64,000 nt of DNA from Cetobacterium somerae (GCF_022430525.1 NZ_CP092519.1:1428454-1492453), one strand, 5' to 3'; numbered from the stretch's first letter, positions 37,236 to 47,497 are shown. The notes: a model not told the origin generated them from the letters alone. Numbers and translations are program-made.

Positions 37236-40200
37236 TTATATTTGTGCTATATCAAATACATCTAAATCCATCTTATCAACATTTAATTCTTGAACTTTTA
37301 TTATTGCATTTAAAGTATCTATCGAAGTTAATACCTCTACCCCATATTCAATAGCCGTTCTTCTTATTTTAAATCCATCTCTTTGAGCATCATTTGCCTT
37401 AGTTGGAGTATTTATTAATAAATCTACTTCTCTATTTTTTAATAAATCTAAAATATTTGGTGATTCTTCATTTATTTTTCTTACTGCTGTTGCTTCAATT
37501 CCTTTTTCTGCTAAATATTTCTGAGTTCCCTCTGTTGCAAACAGTTGACAACCTAAGCTTTTAAGTGATTTTGCAACTGGTAAAAATTCATCTTTGTCCT
37601 TATCTCTTATTGTTAAAAGAACTTTTCTATTTCTTACATTTTGAACTCTTCCACCACCTAAAAGACCTTTAAATATAGCTTCATCTGCTGTATGTCCAAC
37701 TCCTAAAACCTCTCCTGTAGATTTCATCTCAGGTCCTAATGATACTTCTACTCCTGATAATTTCTCTGTTGAAAATACTGGAACTTTAACTGCAACTACA
37801 GATGGCTTTTTATAAATACCAGTTCCAAATCCTAAGTTTTGAAGTTTTTCTCCCATTATTACTTTTGTTGCTATATCAATTACTGGAACTCCAGATATTT
37901 TTGCTATATAAGGTACTGTTCTTGATGATCTAGGGTTTACCTCAATTACATATAACTCATTCTCATATGCTATAAACTGAATATTCATCATACCTTTTAT
38001 TTTTAATTCTTTTGCTATTTTTCTTGTAATCTCTTCAATTTTCTTTTCTGTACCCTCGTATAAATTTTGTGGTGGATATATTGTTATTGAATCTCCCGAA
38101 TGTATTCCAGCTCTTTCTAAGTGCTCCATAACTCCTGGTATTAAAATATCCTCACCATCACATATCGCATCTACTTCTACTTCAATTCCATTTAAATATT
38201 TATCTATTAAAACTGGATTTTCAGGATCTCTTTCAAATGAAGCTTTTAGATAATTTACAAGATTATATTCATCATGACAAATCTCCATTCCTTGTCCACC
38301 TAGAACATATGAAGGTCTTACTAAAACTGGATATTGTACTTCTGCTGCTATTTTCTTTCCAAGCTCAACATCCCATACAGCTTTACCTTTTGGTCTTTTT
38401 ATATCTAATTTTTCCATTATATCTTCAAACTTTTCTCTATCTTCTGCAGCATCAACCATCTCTGCTGAAGTTCCAAGGATTGTAACTCCTCTATCTCTTA
38501 AGTCATTAGCTAATTTTATTGCTGTTTGACCTCCAAATTGAATGATTACTCCTGCTGGTTTTTCCTTATCAATGATATTCATAACATCCTCTGTTACTAA
38601 TGGCTCAAAGTAAAGTCTATCTGCAGTTGAGAAGTCTGTAGATACTGTTTCTGGATTGTTATTTATAATAATACTTTCTATTCCCATATTTCTTAAAGTT
38701 TTTATCGAATGAACTGTACAGTAGTCAAACTCTATTCCTTGCCCTATTCTTATTGGACCAGATCCTATTACTATAACTTTCTTTTTATCTGTTACATCAA
38801 CTTCATCAAATTGATCGTATGTTGAATAAAAGTATGATGAATCTGCAGCAAACTCTCCTGCACATGTATCAACCATTTTATAAACTGGTTTAATTCCATA
38901 ATCTCTTCTTTTTCTAGCGATATCTTGTTCCGTTACATTTAGCAACTGAGCTATTCCTTTATCTGAGAATCCTTTTTTCTTAGCATTTTTTAAGAATTTT
39001 TCATCTAAATCTTTAAGCTCCATCTTTTTCATTAACTCTTCTTGTTTTACAAGCCACTCTAATTTCTCCATAAAGAACTTATCTATTCCAGTTAATTTCT
39101 GTAACTTTTCTTTTACATATCCTCTTCTTAACATCTCAGCAACAACGAAAATTCTTTCATCATCTGGTCTTACAACTATCTCTTTTAATTCTTCCATAGT
39201 CATTTTCTCTACCACAGGATGCTCTAAATTATATCTTCCAATTTCTAATGATCTTAGTCCTTTTAAAAATGCAGCTTCAAAGTTATTTCCAATAGCCATA
39301 ACCTCTCCAGTTGCCATCATTTTCGTACCTAGTCTTTTATTAGCTTTCTTAAATTTATCAAATGGCCACTTTGGAATTTTTACTACTATATAATCCAATG
39401 CTGGTTCAAAACATGCAAAAGTTTTTCCAGTTACTTCATTTACAACTTCATCTAATGTATATCCTAAAGATAATCTTGTTGCAACTCTTGCTATAGGATA
39501 TCCTGTAGCTTTTGAAGCTAACGCAGATGATCTAGAAACTCTTGGATTTATTTCAATAATTGCATATTCAAATGATTTTGGATGAAGAGCAAACTGAACG
39601 TTACAACCTCCAACTACCCCTATCTCATTTATTATTTTCAATGCTGATGTTCTTAACATTTGATACTCTCTATCTGAAAGCGTTTGAGATGGTGCTACAA
39701 CTATAGAGTCTCCTGTATGGATACCAACTGGATCTATATTCTCCATATTACAAACAGTTATACAGTTTCCATCTTTATCTCTGATTACTTCGTATTCAAC
39801 TTCTTTCCATCCTAAGATTGATTTTTCAATTAATACTTGTCCAACTCTTGACAGCTTTAATCCTTTTAATAAAATATCCTCTAATTCTTGAGGGTTATCT
39901 GCAATTCCCCCTCCTGTTCCTCCTAGAGTATATGCTGGTCTTACAACAACTGGATATCCGATTTCTTTTGCAACTCTAAATCCATCTTCTAAAGTCTCAA
40001 CTATTTTACTCTCTATTGTAGGCTCTCCAATTTTATCCATAGCCTCTCTAAATAATTCTCTATCTTCTCCTCTTTTTATAGATTCAATAGATGTTCCTAT
40101 AACTCTTACATTATACTTCTCAAGTATTCCTTTATCGTTTAATTCAACTGCCATGTTTAGAGCTGTTTGTCCACCCATTCCAGCTAAAATAGAATCTGGT

Positions 40201-40442
40201 CTTTCTTTTGCAATTACTTTTTCCACAAATTCTGCTGTAATTGGCTCTATATATATTTTATCTGCAACTGCCTTATCCGTCATTATTGTTGCTGGGTTAG
40301 AGTTTATTAATACAACTTCTATCCCCTCTTTTTTTAATGTTTCACATGCTTGAGTTCCTGAATAATCAAACTCTGCCGCTTGTCCTATTATAATTGGTCC
40401 CGATCCTATTACCAGTGTCTTTTTTATCGATTTATCTAACAT
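37236..40442 (-). CDS. carB: Carbamoyl-phosphate synthase large subunit
   Basis: It makes carbamoyl phosphate from bicarbonate, ammonia (from CarA) and two ATP. At 1068 residues it has the standard layout: two homologous ATP-grasp halves ([19 protein letters not shown] near residue 12 and [18 protein letters not shown] near 560), an oligomerisation domain between them, and a C-terminal MGS-like allosteric domain (about 935-1068), where UMP normally inhibits. [10 protein letters not shown] and GGQGMEI are the ATP lids. No SD-distant gap: carB follows carA by 40 bases. The stop lies just upstream of the promoter for the P-type ATPase. Confidence 0.97.
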   Translation of the reverse strand: MLDKSIKKTLVIGSGPIIIGQAAEFDYSGTQACETLKKEGIEVVLINSNPATIMTDKAVADKIYIEPITAEFVEKVIAKERPDSILAGMGGQTALNMAVELNDKGILEKYNVRVIGTSIESIKRGEDRELFREAMDKIGEPTIESKIVETLEDGFRVAKEIGYPVVVRPAYTLGGTGGGIADNPQELEDILLKGLKLSRVGQVLIEKSILGWKEVEYEVIRDKDGNCITVCNMENIDPVGIHTGDSIVVAPSQTLSDREYQMLRTSALKIINEIGVVGGCNVQFALHPKSFEYAIIEINPRVSRSSALASKATGYPIARVATRLSLGYTLDEVVNEVTGKTFACFEPALDYIVVKIPKWPFDKFKKANKRLGTKMMATGEVMAIGNNFEAAFLKGLRSLEIGRYNLEHPVVEKMTMEELKEIVVRPDDERIFVVAEMLRRGYVKEKLQKLTGIDKFFMEKLEWLVKQEELMKKMELKDLDEKFLKNAKKKGFSDKGIAQLLNVTEQDIARKRRDYGIKPVYKMVDTCAGEFAADSSYFYSTYDQFDEVDVTDKKKVIVIGSGPIRIGQGIEFDYCTVHSIKTLRNMGIESIIINNNPETVSTDFSTADRLYFEPLVTEDVMNIIDKEKPAGVIIQFGGQTAIKLANDLRDRGVTILGTSAEMVDAAEDREKFEDIMEKLDIKRPKGKAVWDVELGKKIAAEVQYPVLVRPSYVLGGQGMEICHDEYNLVNYLKASFERDPENPVLIDKYLNGIEVEVDAICDGEDILIPGVMEHLERAGIHSGDSITIYPPQNLYEGTEKKIEEITRKIAKELKIKGMMNIQFIAYENELYVIEVNPRSSRTVPYIAKISGVPVIDIATKVIMGEKLQNLGFGTGIYKKPSVVAVKVPVFSTEKLSGVEVSLGPEMKSTGEVLGVGHTADEAIFKGLLGGGRVQNVRNRKVLLTIRDKDKDEFLPVAKSLKSLGCQLFATEGTQKYLAEKGIEATAVRKINEESPNILDLLKNREVDLLINTPTKANDAQRDGFKIRRTAIEYGVEVLTSIDTLNAIIKVQELNVDKMDLDVFDIAQI

Positions 40443-40482
40443 TATACGCCTCCTACAAACTCTACTTAAATAGCCTCAAAAA

Positions 40483-41535
40483 TTATCCCTCTATTACTTT
40501 TAAAAAATCATCAAACAGATATTCTGAATCAGCTGGTCCTGGCCATGCTTCTGGGTGATACTGTACACATAAAATTCTATGCTCTTCACTTCTCATTCCT
40601 TCAATAGAGTTATCATTTAAATTTATATGTGTTACTTTCATTGATTCAGGCACTTTATCTACAACGTAACCATGATTTTGTGATGTTATAAATATTCTAT
40701 TTTTTTCTAAATCTTTAACTGGATGATTACACCCTCTATGTCCATACTTTAACTTTGTTGTTGTTCCACCTAAAGCCCAAGCTAATAACTGATGTCCTAA
40801 ACATATTCCAACAATAGGTAATTTTCCAACTAATTTTTTTATTTCGTTTATTACTCCAGTTAACTCTGCTGGATCTCCTGGTCCATTTGATAAAAACACT
40901 GCATCTAAATCATGTGATAATAACTCTTCTGCAGTTACATTCCAAGGAAATACAATTTGATGAACTCCTCTTTTTTCAAATGATCTTAATATATTTCTTT
41001 TAACACCGAAATCTATCACTCCTATTCTTTTTCCAGGTCCAGGAATTTCATAAATCTCTTTTGTGCTAACTTTTTCTACAGCATCACTATTATTAAATTT
41101 TGCAAAATGCTCATCTATCTCTTTTTGAGTTAAATCTTTTGAAGTTATTAGAGCTTTCATCGCTCCTTCTTCTCTTATTATTTTAGTTAAATGTCTTGTA
41201 TCTACACCTTTAAATCCAACTACATTATATTGTCTTAAAAATCCATCTAATGTCATTTCACATCTAAAGTTATTTGGAAGCTTTGCGTCCTCTTTAATTA
41301 TAAATCCTTTTAACTTTATTCCGCTAGATTCCATATCCTCTAAGTTTATTCCATAGTTTCCAACCATTGGATAAGTCATAACAACAATTTGACCATAATA
41401 TGATGGATCCGTAAGTAACTCTTGGTACCCTGTCATTCCTGTATTAAATACAAGCTCTCCAACGCTTTCACCTAATTCTCCAAAAATTTTTCCATCAAAA
41501 CTCATTCCGTTTTCAAGAATTAACTTCCCCTTCAT
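40483..41535 (-). CDS. carA: Carbamoyl-phosphate synthase small subunit (glutaminase)
   Basis: It hydrolyses glutamine and channels ammonia to CarB. The 350-residue protein has the N-terminal CPSase small-chain domain (GYQELLTDPSYYGQIVVMTY) and a C-terminal class I amidotransferase triad: Cys in GICLGHQLLAWALGG (about residues 241-255), His and Glu in VQYHPEAWPGP. Its SD, AGGAGG, overlaps the stop codon (TAG) of the leader gene, so leader termination and carA initiation may be linked. Expression probably serves both pyrimidines and arginine. Confidence 0.96.
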   Translation of the reverse strand: MKGKLILENGMSFDGKIFGELGESVGELVFNTGMTGYQELLTDPSYYGQIVVMTYPMVGNYGINLEDMESSGIKLKGFIIKEDAKLPNNFRCEMTLDGFLRQYNVVGFKGVDTRHLTKIIREEGAMKALITSKDLTQKEIDEHFAKFNNSDAVEKVSTKEIYEIPGPGKRIGVIDFGVKRNILRSFEKRGVHQIVFPWNVTAEELLSHDLDAVFLSNGPGDPAELTGVINEIKKLVGKLPIVGICLGHQLLAWALGGTTTKLKYGHRGCNHPVKDLEKNRIFITSQNHGYVVDKVPESMKVTHINLNDNSIEGMRSEEHRILCVQYHPEAWPGPADSEYLFDDFLKVIEG

Positions 41536-41544
41536 CTAAACCTC

Positions 41545-41727
41545 CTAAATTTTTTGCATAAAAAAAGGAATATGAAAATCATATTCCTTGTCTATATAAA
41601 TATTAAAATTAAAAACTAATAAATTTAAAAACATAAATAAATTATTAATAAATGAAATAAATAAATTTAAAAACGACAAATAGTTTTTCTTTTTTTTCTT
41701 AATTTTTGTGCCATTTTTAAAAAACAT
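41545..41727 (-). CDS. carA leader peptide (PyrL-like, 60 residues)
   Basis: An ATG at 41727 follows AAGGAGG by 8 bases. The 60-codon frame shows the pattern seen before pyrB: a short start, a Lys-rich stretch (residues 8-14, KIKKKKK), then a long Phe/Leu/Asn/Ile tract encoded by U-rich codons. It reads straight through the attenuator hairpin (codons 47-54) and its T run, ending at TAG only 9 bases before the carA ATG. The peptide itself has no recognisable domain and is unlikely to matter; what counts is ribosome position. It was not translated by shadowing of any other gene. Confidence 0.82.
   Translation of the reverse strand: MFFKNGTKIKKKKKNYLSFLNLFISFINNLFMFLNLLVFNFNIYIDKEYDFHIPFFMQKI
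41559..41588 (-). terminator. carA attenuator (intrinsic terminator inside the leader gene)
   Basis: On the - strand AGGAATATGA pairs with TCATATTCCT (10 bp) across a 3-base loop, followed by seven Ts. The leader frame is open across the whole structure. Confidence 0.88.
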
Positions 41728-41759
41728 ATTCCATCCTCCTTTTTTTTGCTCTGAGAAAG

Positions 41760-41788
41760 AGTATATACTAATTTTAAAAAGTTGTCAA
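41760..41788 (-). promoter_or_regulatory. Promoter of the carAB unit
   Basis: On the - strand: TTGACA (41788-41783), 17-base spacer, TATACT (41765-41760), a near-consensus match. Confidence 0.88.
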
Positions 41789-41805
41789 TTTTTATTTTTT
41801 TACTC

Positions 41806-41834
41806 TTGATATATTATGATTTACGTTGTAATAT
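41806..41834 (+). promoter_or_regulatory. Promoter of the GrdX-like gene
   Basis: TTGATA (41806-41811), 17-base spacer, TAATAT (41829-41834); divergent from the carA promoter with 17 bases between the two -35 boxes. Confidence 0.65.
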
Positions 41835-41874
41835 TACTACTGAAAAATCATACACATAAAACGGGAGGTTTTTT

Positions 41875-42258
41875 ATGGATTATAAAATCGTTACCAATAA
41901 TAATAAAGTTTTCAATTTTTTCAAAGAAACAGATAATGTAGTTTATTTAGAAGGATATAATATTGAAAAAGTTCTAAATTTTATCGAACAAAAATGTTTA
42001 GAAGGACATAGATTATTAAGTGACCCTATTTTATATAATTTAGAAAATCTAGATAATCCTTTTAAATCAATTTTAATAACAGATAAACAAATTGAGGACA
42101 ATACTCACTCAATTAAAATAATTGTTGGTGTTTTAGATATTATTAAAAAAGTTAATTTTACACCTAAAGAAGTTCAAGACGAAATCTCTTTAGAAGAATT
42201 TAGATTTGTTGATTTAAATTTAATTAGAGATAGTATCACAAAAATTAGTTTACTTTAA
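41875..42258 (+). CDS. GrdX-family-like protein
   Basis: 127 residues. The segment EGHRLLSDPILYN-LENLDNPFKSILIT (residues about 42-69) resembles the conserved GH-LL-HP-----PYKS block of GrdX, a small protein of unknown activity first seen in glycine reductase operons. TNNNKVFNFF at the start also agrees. No glycine, sarcosine or betaine reductase genes are near. The gene is a single-gene unit with an excellent SD (GGGAGG) and its own promoter and terminator. The call is made by memory of the motif pattern and needs a profile search. Confidence 0.55.
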   Translation: MDYKIVTNNNKVFNFFKETDNVVYLEGYNIEKVLNFIEQKCLEGHRLLSDPILYNLENLDNPFKSILITDKQIEDNTHSIKIIVGVLDIIKKVNFTPKEVQDEISLEEFRFVDLNLIRDSITKISLL

Positions 42259-42270
42259 ATTACATTATTT

Positions 42271-42300
42271 TGGATAGGATTAAGTCCTATCCATTTTTTA
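42271..42300 (+). terminator. Terminator after the GrdX-like gene
   Basis: GGATAGGA pairs with TCCTATCC across a 5-base loop, followed by A and six Ts. Confidence 0.9.
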
Positions 42301-42367
42301 TTTTTTTATATAATTTTAATCTTTATTATTGTATAATAAAGTAAAACATATTTGGAGGAAATATATC

Positions 42368-43237
42368 ATGGAGCTAATCATTTTAACTGGACTTAGCGGC
42401 TCTGGAAAGTCCACTGGTTTAAAAACTTTAGAAGATTTAGGTTTTTTTACAATGGACAATATTCCATTTCGATTTGCAGGAGTAATTTTAAAAGATTTAA
42501 AGAATTCTACTAAGGGAAACGGTGTAAAGCGAATTGCTTTAGGTTTAGATATTAGAACAATTATCAACGAAAATGATTTTAATACTTTTTTTAACGAAAT
42601 CGATAATCTAAATATCGATTATAAAATAATCTTTTTAGAAGCATCTACACAATCTATTTTAAATAGATATAATTTAACTCGAAGAAAACATCCTTTAACA
42701 AAAGAAACTCTTTTACAAAGCATCGAGGATGAAATTTTTCTTATGGAGGATATTAAAGATAAAGCTAATCTTATTATAGATACTAGTTTTTTAAGTGCTA
42801 AAGAACTTTCTAGAAAAATCGAACTTGCTGTAGCATCTTTTTCAAAAAATATTCTTTTAAATATTCATTTACAATCATTTGGTTTTAAACATGGAGTTCC
42901 CATTGACGCTGATATGATTTTTGATGTTAGAACTCTTCCAAATCCATATTACTTAGAAGAACTAAGAGAAAAAACTGGCTTAAATGATGAGGTTTACGAT
43001 TATGTTATGAGTTTTGAAACTTCAAGAATTCTTTATGATAAAATTTTAGATTTAATTACTTTTTTAATTCCAGGTTATATAAAGGATGAAAAAAGACACT
43101 TAACAATAGGAATTGGTTGTAGTGGTGGAAAACATAGATCTGTTTCATTTGTTAGAAAACTTGAAAAAGATTTAAAAAATATTAATGAAGTTAACATTTT
43201 TTCTATTCATAGAGAAAATGAGAGAGGAAATTGGTAA
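42368..43237 (+). CDS. rapZ: RNase adapter / nucleotide-binding protein RapZ (YvcJ)
   Basis: 289 residues. ATG 42368 follows TTGGAGGAAA; an upstream in-frame ATG (42329) is before that SD. The N-terminal P-loop is GLSGSGKST (about residues 7-15), with TMDNIPF, a Walker B-like region and the C-terminal domain signature RTLPNPYY and IGIGCSGGKHRSVSF that binds a phosphosugar or RNA in studied homologs. In E. coli RapZ controls GlcN6P synthase mRNA; in Firmicutes the role is less clear. uvrC follows after 6 bases. Confidence 0.94.
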   Translation: MELIILTGLSGSGKSTGLKTLEDLGFFTMDNIPFRFAGVILKDLKNSTKGNGVKRIALGLDIRTIINENDFNTFFNEIDNLNIDYKIIFLEASTQSILNRYNLTRRKHPLTKETLLQSIEDEIFLMEDIKDKANLIIDTSFLSAKELSRKIELAVASFSKNILLNIHLQSFGFKHGVPIDADMIFDVRTLPNPYYLEELREKTGLNDEVYDYVMSFETSRILYDKILDLITFLIPGYIKDEKRHLTIGIGCSGGKHRSVSFVRKLEKDLKNINEVNIFSIHRENERGNW

Positions 43238-43243
43238 GATGAT

Positions 43244-45013
43244 ATGATAACTATTTTTAATAAAGAGATTCCAGCTAATCCTGGAGTTTACTTGATGAAA
43301 AATAACTCCAAAGTCATATATGTTGGTAAAGCTAAGAACTTATCTAAAAGGGTTTCTTCTTATTTCAATAGAGATCATCAAGATGAAAAAACCAAAGAGC
43401 TTGTCAAACATATTGATGACTTAGATTTTATAATCTGCAATACAGAAATCGATGCTCTAATTTTAGAAAATAATCTGATAAAAAAATATTCTCCCAAATA
43501 TAATATTAGTTTAAAAGATGAAAAAACTTATCCATATTTGTTAATTACAAATGAAATTTTTCCTAAAATATCCATCGTTAGAACTACTAAAAAATTAAAT
43601 CTTAACTCAGGTGATTATTTTGGACCATACCCTTATGGTGCGTGGAATTTAAAAAAAACGCTTTCAAAATTTTATCAAATTAGAGATTGTAATCGAGATA
43701 TGGAAAAAATTTATCCTCGACCTTGTTTAAAATTTTATATGAAACTTTGCAGTGGCCCTTGTATAGATAAATCTATCATCTCTAAGTACCAGGAAAATAT
43801 AAAAGATATAAAAGAAATTTTAAAGGGAAATACTAAAACTATTTTAGAAAAACTTCAAATTCAAATGACTCATGCTGCTGAAAATATGGAGTTTGAAAAA
43901 GCTATTTTTCTTAGAGAACAAAAAAAAGAAATTGAAACAAATATTCAAACTCAAATAAGTGATGCTAATAACTCTATTGACGAAGATATTTTTACATTTA
44001 GCCTTGAGGATAATAAGATTTTTTTATGTGTTTTAAATATTCGAGATGGAAAAATTTTAGGTAAAAATTTCCATGTAATTAATTTAGAATATAAATTCTA
44101 CGATGATATTTTAGAAGAGATTCTTATGACTTATTACTCTAAATTTCCTATTCCCAAAAATATTATTTTCCAAGAAAATTTAGAAAATTCTCAAGATAAA
44201 ATTAACACTTTATTTCAAAATATTTTTAGTAAGAAACTCTCTTTCTTCTTCCCTAAAATTAAATCTAGGAGAAAAGAGTTATTAGATATGGGATTACTTA
44301 ATTTAAAAAAAGATACTGATAATTTTTATAATAAAAAATCTATTATCGAAAAAGGATTAAATGATCTATATATAAAATTAAAATTAAAAAGATTTCCATT
44401 TAAAATTGAATGTTTTGATATTTCTAATATTCAAGGTAAGGATGCTGTAGCCTCAATGAGTGTCTCTGTAGAAGGACGTAAAGCTAAGAAATTTTATAGA
44501 AAATTCAAAATTACAACTAAGGATACTCCTGACGATTTTCAAATGATGAGAGAAGTTATTGAAAGAAGATATAGTAAACTTCCTATTAATGAATTTCCTG
44601 ATGTTATTTTAATTGATGGTGGACTTGGACAAATTAATGCTGTTGGTGAAATTTTAAAAGGAATTGGTAGGGATGGAATATCCGAACTTCTAAGTATCGC
44701 AAAAAAAGAAGAGGAAATTTATAAATATACAGAAAATACGCCATATGTATTTTCTAAAAGTGATGAAGCATTAAAAATTTTACAAAGAGTTCGAGATGAA
44801 GCTCATCGATTTGGAGTTACTTATCATAGATTACTTAGAAATAAAAGAGTTATCTCTAGCGAACTAGATAACATCCCTGGAATTGGTCCTAAAAGGAAAG
44901 AACTTCTCTTAAAAACTTTTGGATCTGTTAAACAAATAAAAAATGCTACTTTAGGTGAACTCGAAGAAATAATTCCAAGACACCTAGCCTTAAAAATAAA
45001 GGAGATGATTTAA
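43244..45013 (+). CDS. uvrC: Excinuclease ABC subunit C
   Basis: It makes both incisions around lesions in nucleotide excision repair. The 589-residue protein has the N-terminal GIY-YIG nuclease (GVYLMKNNSKVIYVGKAKNL, residues about 11-30), a Cys-bearing segment (RPCLKFYMKLCSGPC), a UVR domain (about 200-235), the C-terminal RNase H-like nuclease with FDISNIQGKDAVASM and DGGLGQINA, and tandem helix-hairpin-helix motifs (SSELDNIPGIGPKRKELLL). It is downstream of rapZ with a 6-base gap. Confidence 0.97.
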   Translation: MITIFNKEIPANPGVYLMKNNSKVIYVGKAKNLSKRVSSYFNRDHQDEKTKELVKHIDDLDFIICNTEIDALILENNLIKKYSPKYNISLKDEKTYPYLLITNEIFPKISIVRTTKKLNLNSGDYFGPYPYGAWNLKKTLSKFYQIRDCNRDMEKIYPRPCLKFYMKLCSGPCIDKSIISKYQENIKDIKEILKGNTKTILEKLQIQMTHAAENMEFEKAIFLREQKKEIETNIQTQISDANNSIDEDIFTFSLEDNKIFLCVLNIRDGKILGKNFHVINLEYKFYDDILEEILMTYYSKFPIPKNIIFQENLENSQDKINTLFQNIFSKKLSFFFPKIKSRRKELLDMGLLNLKKDTDNFYNKKSIIEKGLNDLYIKLKLKRFPFKIECFDISNIQGKDAVASMSVSVEGRKAKKFYRKFKITTKDTPDDFQMMREVIERRYSKLPINEFPDVILIDGGLGQINAVGEILKGIGRDGISELLSIAKKEEEIYKYTENTPYVFSKSDEALKILQRVRDEAHRFGVTYHRLLRNKRVISSELDNIPGIGPKRKELLLKTFGSVKQIKNATLGELEEIIPRHLALKIKEMI

Positions 45014-45017
45014 TATT

Positions 45018-45950
45018 ATGAAAAAAATTATTTTACTTTTTTCTTTAATTACTCTTGTCGGTTGTTCTCAATTCTCTAGTAGAAAAGATCAAAGCCAAAA
45101 CATTGTATTTCAAAATTCTGTTCCTCAAGGAAAATATAACTTCACAATAATTTCCTTAAATTATCCTCAAAGTTATAGCGATAAAATATCTTTTTACAAA
45201 ACTTTAGATTCAAATTTATCTAATTTAAATGATGTTCAAGCGAATGGAATTAATCTTCTTATTTCAAATGAAATGAATAAAGATTTTTCTTCTCTTTTAA
45301 ATACTGGATGGTTTGATAAAGAAATTTTAGGTATGAAAGTTGTTGAAGATCTTACAAATGATGATGTTAATTATTTAAATACAATTACTGTTTCAACACC
45401 TGAAAATGCTGGTAATTTACAAAAACTTTTAAACAGACAATATTACTTATTACTACAACTTACTGATAACGAATACATGTATAACTCAGAATTTTTATAT
45501 ACTGAGCTTGATAAAAGTCTTCTTATGGAAAGCGTCTTATTAAATAGGAAATCTTTAATTGATAACTTAAATAAAATTAAAAAGAATTTTGTTTATTCTA
45601 TGCATAATGATATAGCTAATGCTCCTTTGTACTCTTCAAGCGAAAATATTAACTTGAAAAACTTTCCCAATAATCCTGTTATTTTTGAGAAGTCAGTTAA
45701 TAATTCTGGATTTAAAGTTCTTTCTGACAATTTAATTATTTTTGTTGGAAATGGAAAGAATATTTATTCAACTGAAAATTATGATTTTACAGCTAATATA
45801 GTAACTCCAAATTCTTTAGATGAACTAAAAAATATCTCTAAAGACTCTACTGGAGTATCTAGAATTTTAAAATGGAAAAGAAAAGAATGGAGAAAAAATT
45901 CAACTAATGAAAATTTAGAAAAAAAATTCTCTGCTTGGGAGGAGAATTAA
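45018..45950 (+). CDS. Predicted lipoprotein of unknown function
   Basis: 310 residues with a clear lipoprotein signal peptide: MKKIILLFSLITLVGCS, with lipobox LVGC (Cys16). The rest is polar, rich in Asn, Ser and Lys, with a helical middle part and no recognised motif; a tryptophan-containing basic tail (LKWKRKEWRKN) is near the end. It follows uvrC by 4 bases and abuts the RsbU-like phosphatase gene, so the two may act together at the envelope. I do not recognise the family. Confidence 0.8.
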   Translation: MKKIILLFSLITLVGCSQFSSRKDQSQNIVFQNSVPQGKYNFTIISLNYPQSYSDKISFYKTLDSNLSNLNDVQANGINLLISNEMNKDFSSLLNTGWFDKEILGMKVVEDLTNDDVNYLNTITVSTPENAGNLQKLLNRQYYLLLQLTDNEYMYNSEFLYTELDKSLLMESVLLNRKSLIDNLNKIKKNFVYSMHNDIANAPLYSSSENINLKNFPNNPVIFEKSVNNSGFKVLSDNLIIFVGNGKNIYSTENYDFTANIVTPNSLDELKNISKDSTGVSRILKWKRKEWRKNSTNENLEKKFSAWEEN

Positions 45951-47462
45951 TTGATTACATATTTTTCTTTTATTATTTTATTTTTTATATTCTTTTTAAT
46001 TTTAAAAAAGCAAGAGAAAAAAAACTTTGAAGAGACAAGTAAAATTTTAAAAAGTTTTGTCAGTAAAGAATTTTTAAATGATATATCAGAAGATTTAAAA
46101 AATGACTATGAAAGAGCTACTACAGCTATTACAAAACAAGATTTAGAATTAGATAACTCTATTGAAGAACTTAGAGAATATAAAAAAGAACTTGAAGTTA
46201 CCTATGAATCTCTTTTAACTAAATCTAAACAACTTGAATATAGTAACCAAGTTCTAGAGCAAAGAGTTGCTAGTTTATCCAATATCAACTCGCTTTCGAG
46301 AACTGTTTTATCCATAATGGAATTAGATAAAATTATCTCTACTATTTTGGATGCTTACTTTGTTCTAACTGGAGCTAAAAGAATTTCTCTTTATTTATGG
46401 GAAGATGGTAAACTAATCAACAAAAGGATTAAAGGAGAGATTCATTTTAGAGGAGAATTAAGTTATCCTCAAGAAGTTCTATCACAATTTACACGAAAAG
46501 ATTATAAAAAAATATATAACGAAATGCTAAAAGGATTTTCTATTACACCAGATGAAAAAATAATAGCTTCTCCTCTTACAGTTAAAGGAAAAGAGCTTGG
46601 AGTTATTTTTATAATTGAGGATAAATCAAAACTTATTAAAAGTGATGAAGAAACTATCTCAGCTTTAACTATTCAAGTTGCTATAGCTATCAATAACGCA
46701 CAGATTTACTCTGATCTAGTTATTAAAGAAAGAATGTCTCAAGAACTTGAAGTAGCATCAAGAATTCAAAAAAGAATTATCCCTAAGAAAATTAAAAAAG
46801 TTTTAGGACTTGATGTAGCAACATTTTTTGAACCAGCGAAAGAAATCGGTGGAGATTACTATGACTACTCTCTTTTAGATAGTAATACTTTTAGCATTAC
46901 TATCGCTGATGTAAGCGGAAAAGGAGTTCCAGCAGCTTTCCTGATGGCATTAGGTCGATCTGTTTTAAAAACTTTAGAGCTTCAAGGAGAACAACCTTCT
47001 TGTAATGTAAGAAAACTTAATAAGCTTATCTATCCTGATATTACAGAAGATATGTTCATTACAATGATGCATAGTAAATATGATTATAATACCAAAACTA
47101 TTACATATTCAAATGCTGGTCATAATCCTTTAGTTGTATATAATAGTATTACTCAACAAATTGAAACTCATTCTGTTAAGGGAGTAGCAATTGGATTTTT
47201 AGATGATTATAGCTATAAACAAGATAAAATTCACCTTAATATTGGTGATATCGTTATCTATTATACTGATGGAATTAGTGAAGCTGAAAATCAAGATAAA
47301 GAACTATTTGGAATAGAGAGACTTAAAAATGTTCTGTTAGAAAGCTCTCATCTTTCTTCAAAAGAGATAAAACAAAATTTACTGTCTGAAATTAATAAAT
47401 TTCAAAACGGTTGTGAACAAAATGATGATATTACATTTGTTATAATAAAAAGAGAAGAATAA
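45951..47462 (+). CDS. Membrane-anchored GAF-PP2C (SpoIIE/RsbU-type) serine phosphatase
   Basis: 503 residues, start TTG at 45951 after GGGAGGAG. Domains in order: one transmembrane segment (residues about 3-18), a coiled coil (about 60-108), a GAF-like sensor domain (about 112-255), a linker helix QELEVASRIQKRIIP typical of RsbU phosphatases, and a SpoIIE-type PP2C domain (about 285-503) with EIGGDYYDY, ADVSGKGVPAAFLMAL, SNAGHNPL and YYTDGISEAEN. Metal-binding Asp residues are intact. Such enzymes dephosphorylate anti-sigma antagonist proteins, but no STAS or anti-sigma partner is nearby. Confidence 0.88.
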   Translation: MITYFSFIILFFIFFLILKKQEKKNFEETSKILKSFVSKEFLNDISEDLKNDYERATTAITKQDLELDNSIEELREYKKELEVTYESLLTKSKQLEYSNQVLEQRVASLSNINSLSRTVLSIMELDKIISTILDAYFVLTGAKRISLYLWEDGKLINKRIKGEIHFRGELSYPQEVLSQFTRKDYKKIYNEMLKGFSITPDEKIIASPLTVKGKELGVIFIIEDKSKLIKSDEETISALTIQVAIAINNAQIYSDLVIKERMSQELEVASRIQKRIIPKKIKKVLGLDVATFFEPAKEIGGDYYDYSLLDSNTFSITIADVSGKGVPAAFLMALGRSVLKTLELQGEQPSCNVRKLNKLIYPDITEDMFITMMHSKYDYNTKTITYSNAGHNPLVVYNSITQQIETHSVKGVAIGFLDDYSYKQDKIHLNIGDIVIYYTDGISEAENQDKELFGIERLKNVLLESSHLSSKEIKQNLLSEINKFQNGCEQNDDITFVIIKREE

Positions 47463-47468
47463 AAAAAG

Positions 47469-47497
47469 TTGACTACTTTAATATAACATAATATAAT
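47469..47497 (+). promoter_or_regulatory. Promoter of the nucleoside-type ABC transporter operon
   Basis: TTGACT (47469-47474), 17-base spacer, TATAAT (47492-47497). A possible operator or hairpin, AAGGTTA...TAACCTT, follows at 47503-47526 in the leader. Confidence 0.8.

Noticed and set aside
37166-37354. 62-codon frame on the + strand
   Set aside because: Antisense to the end of carB and the riboswitch promoter region; no SD.
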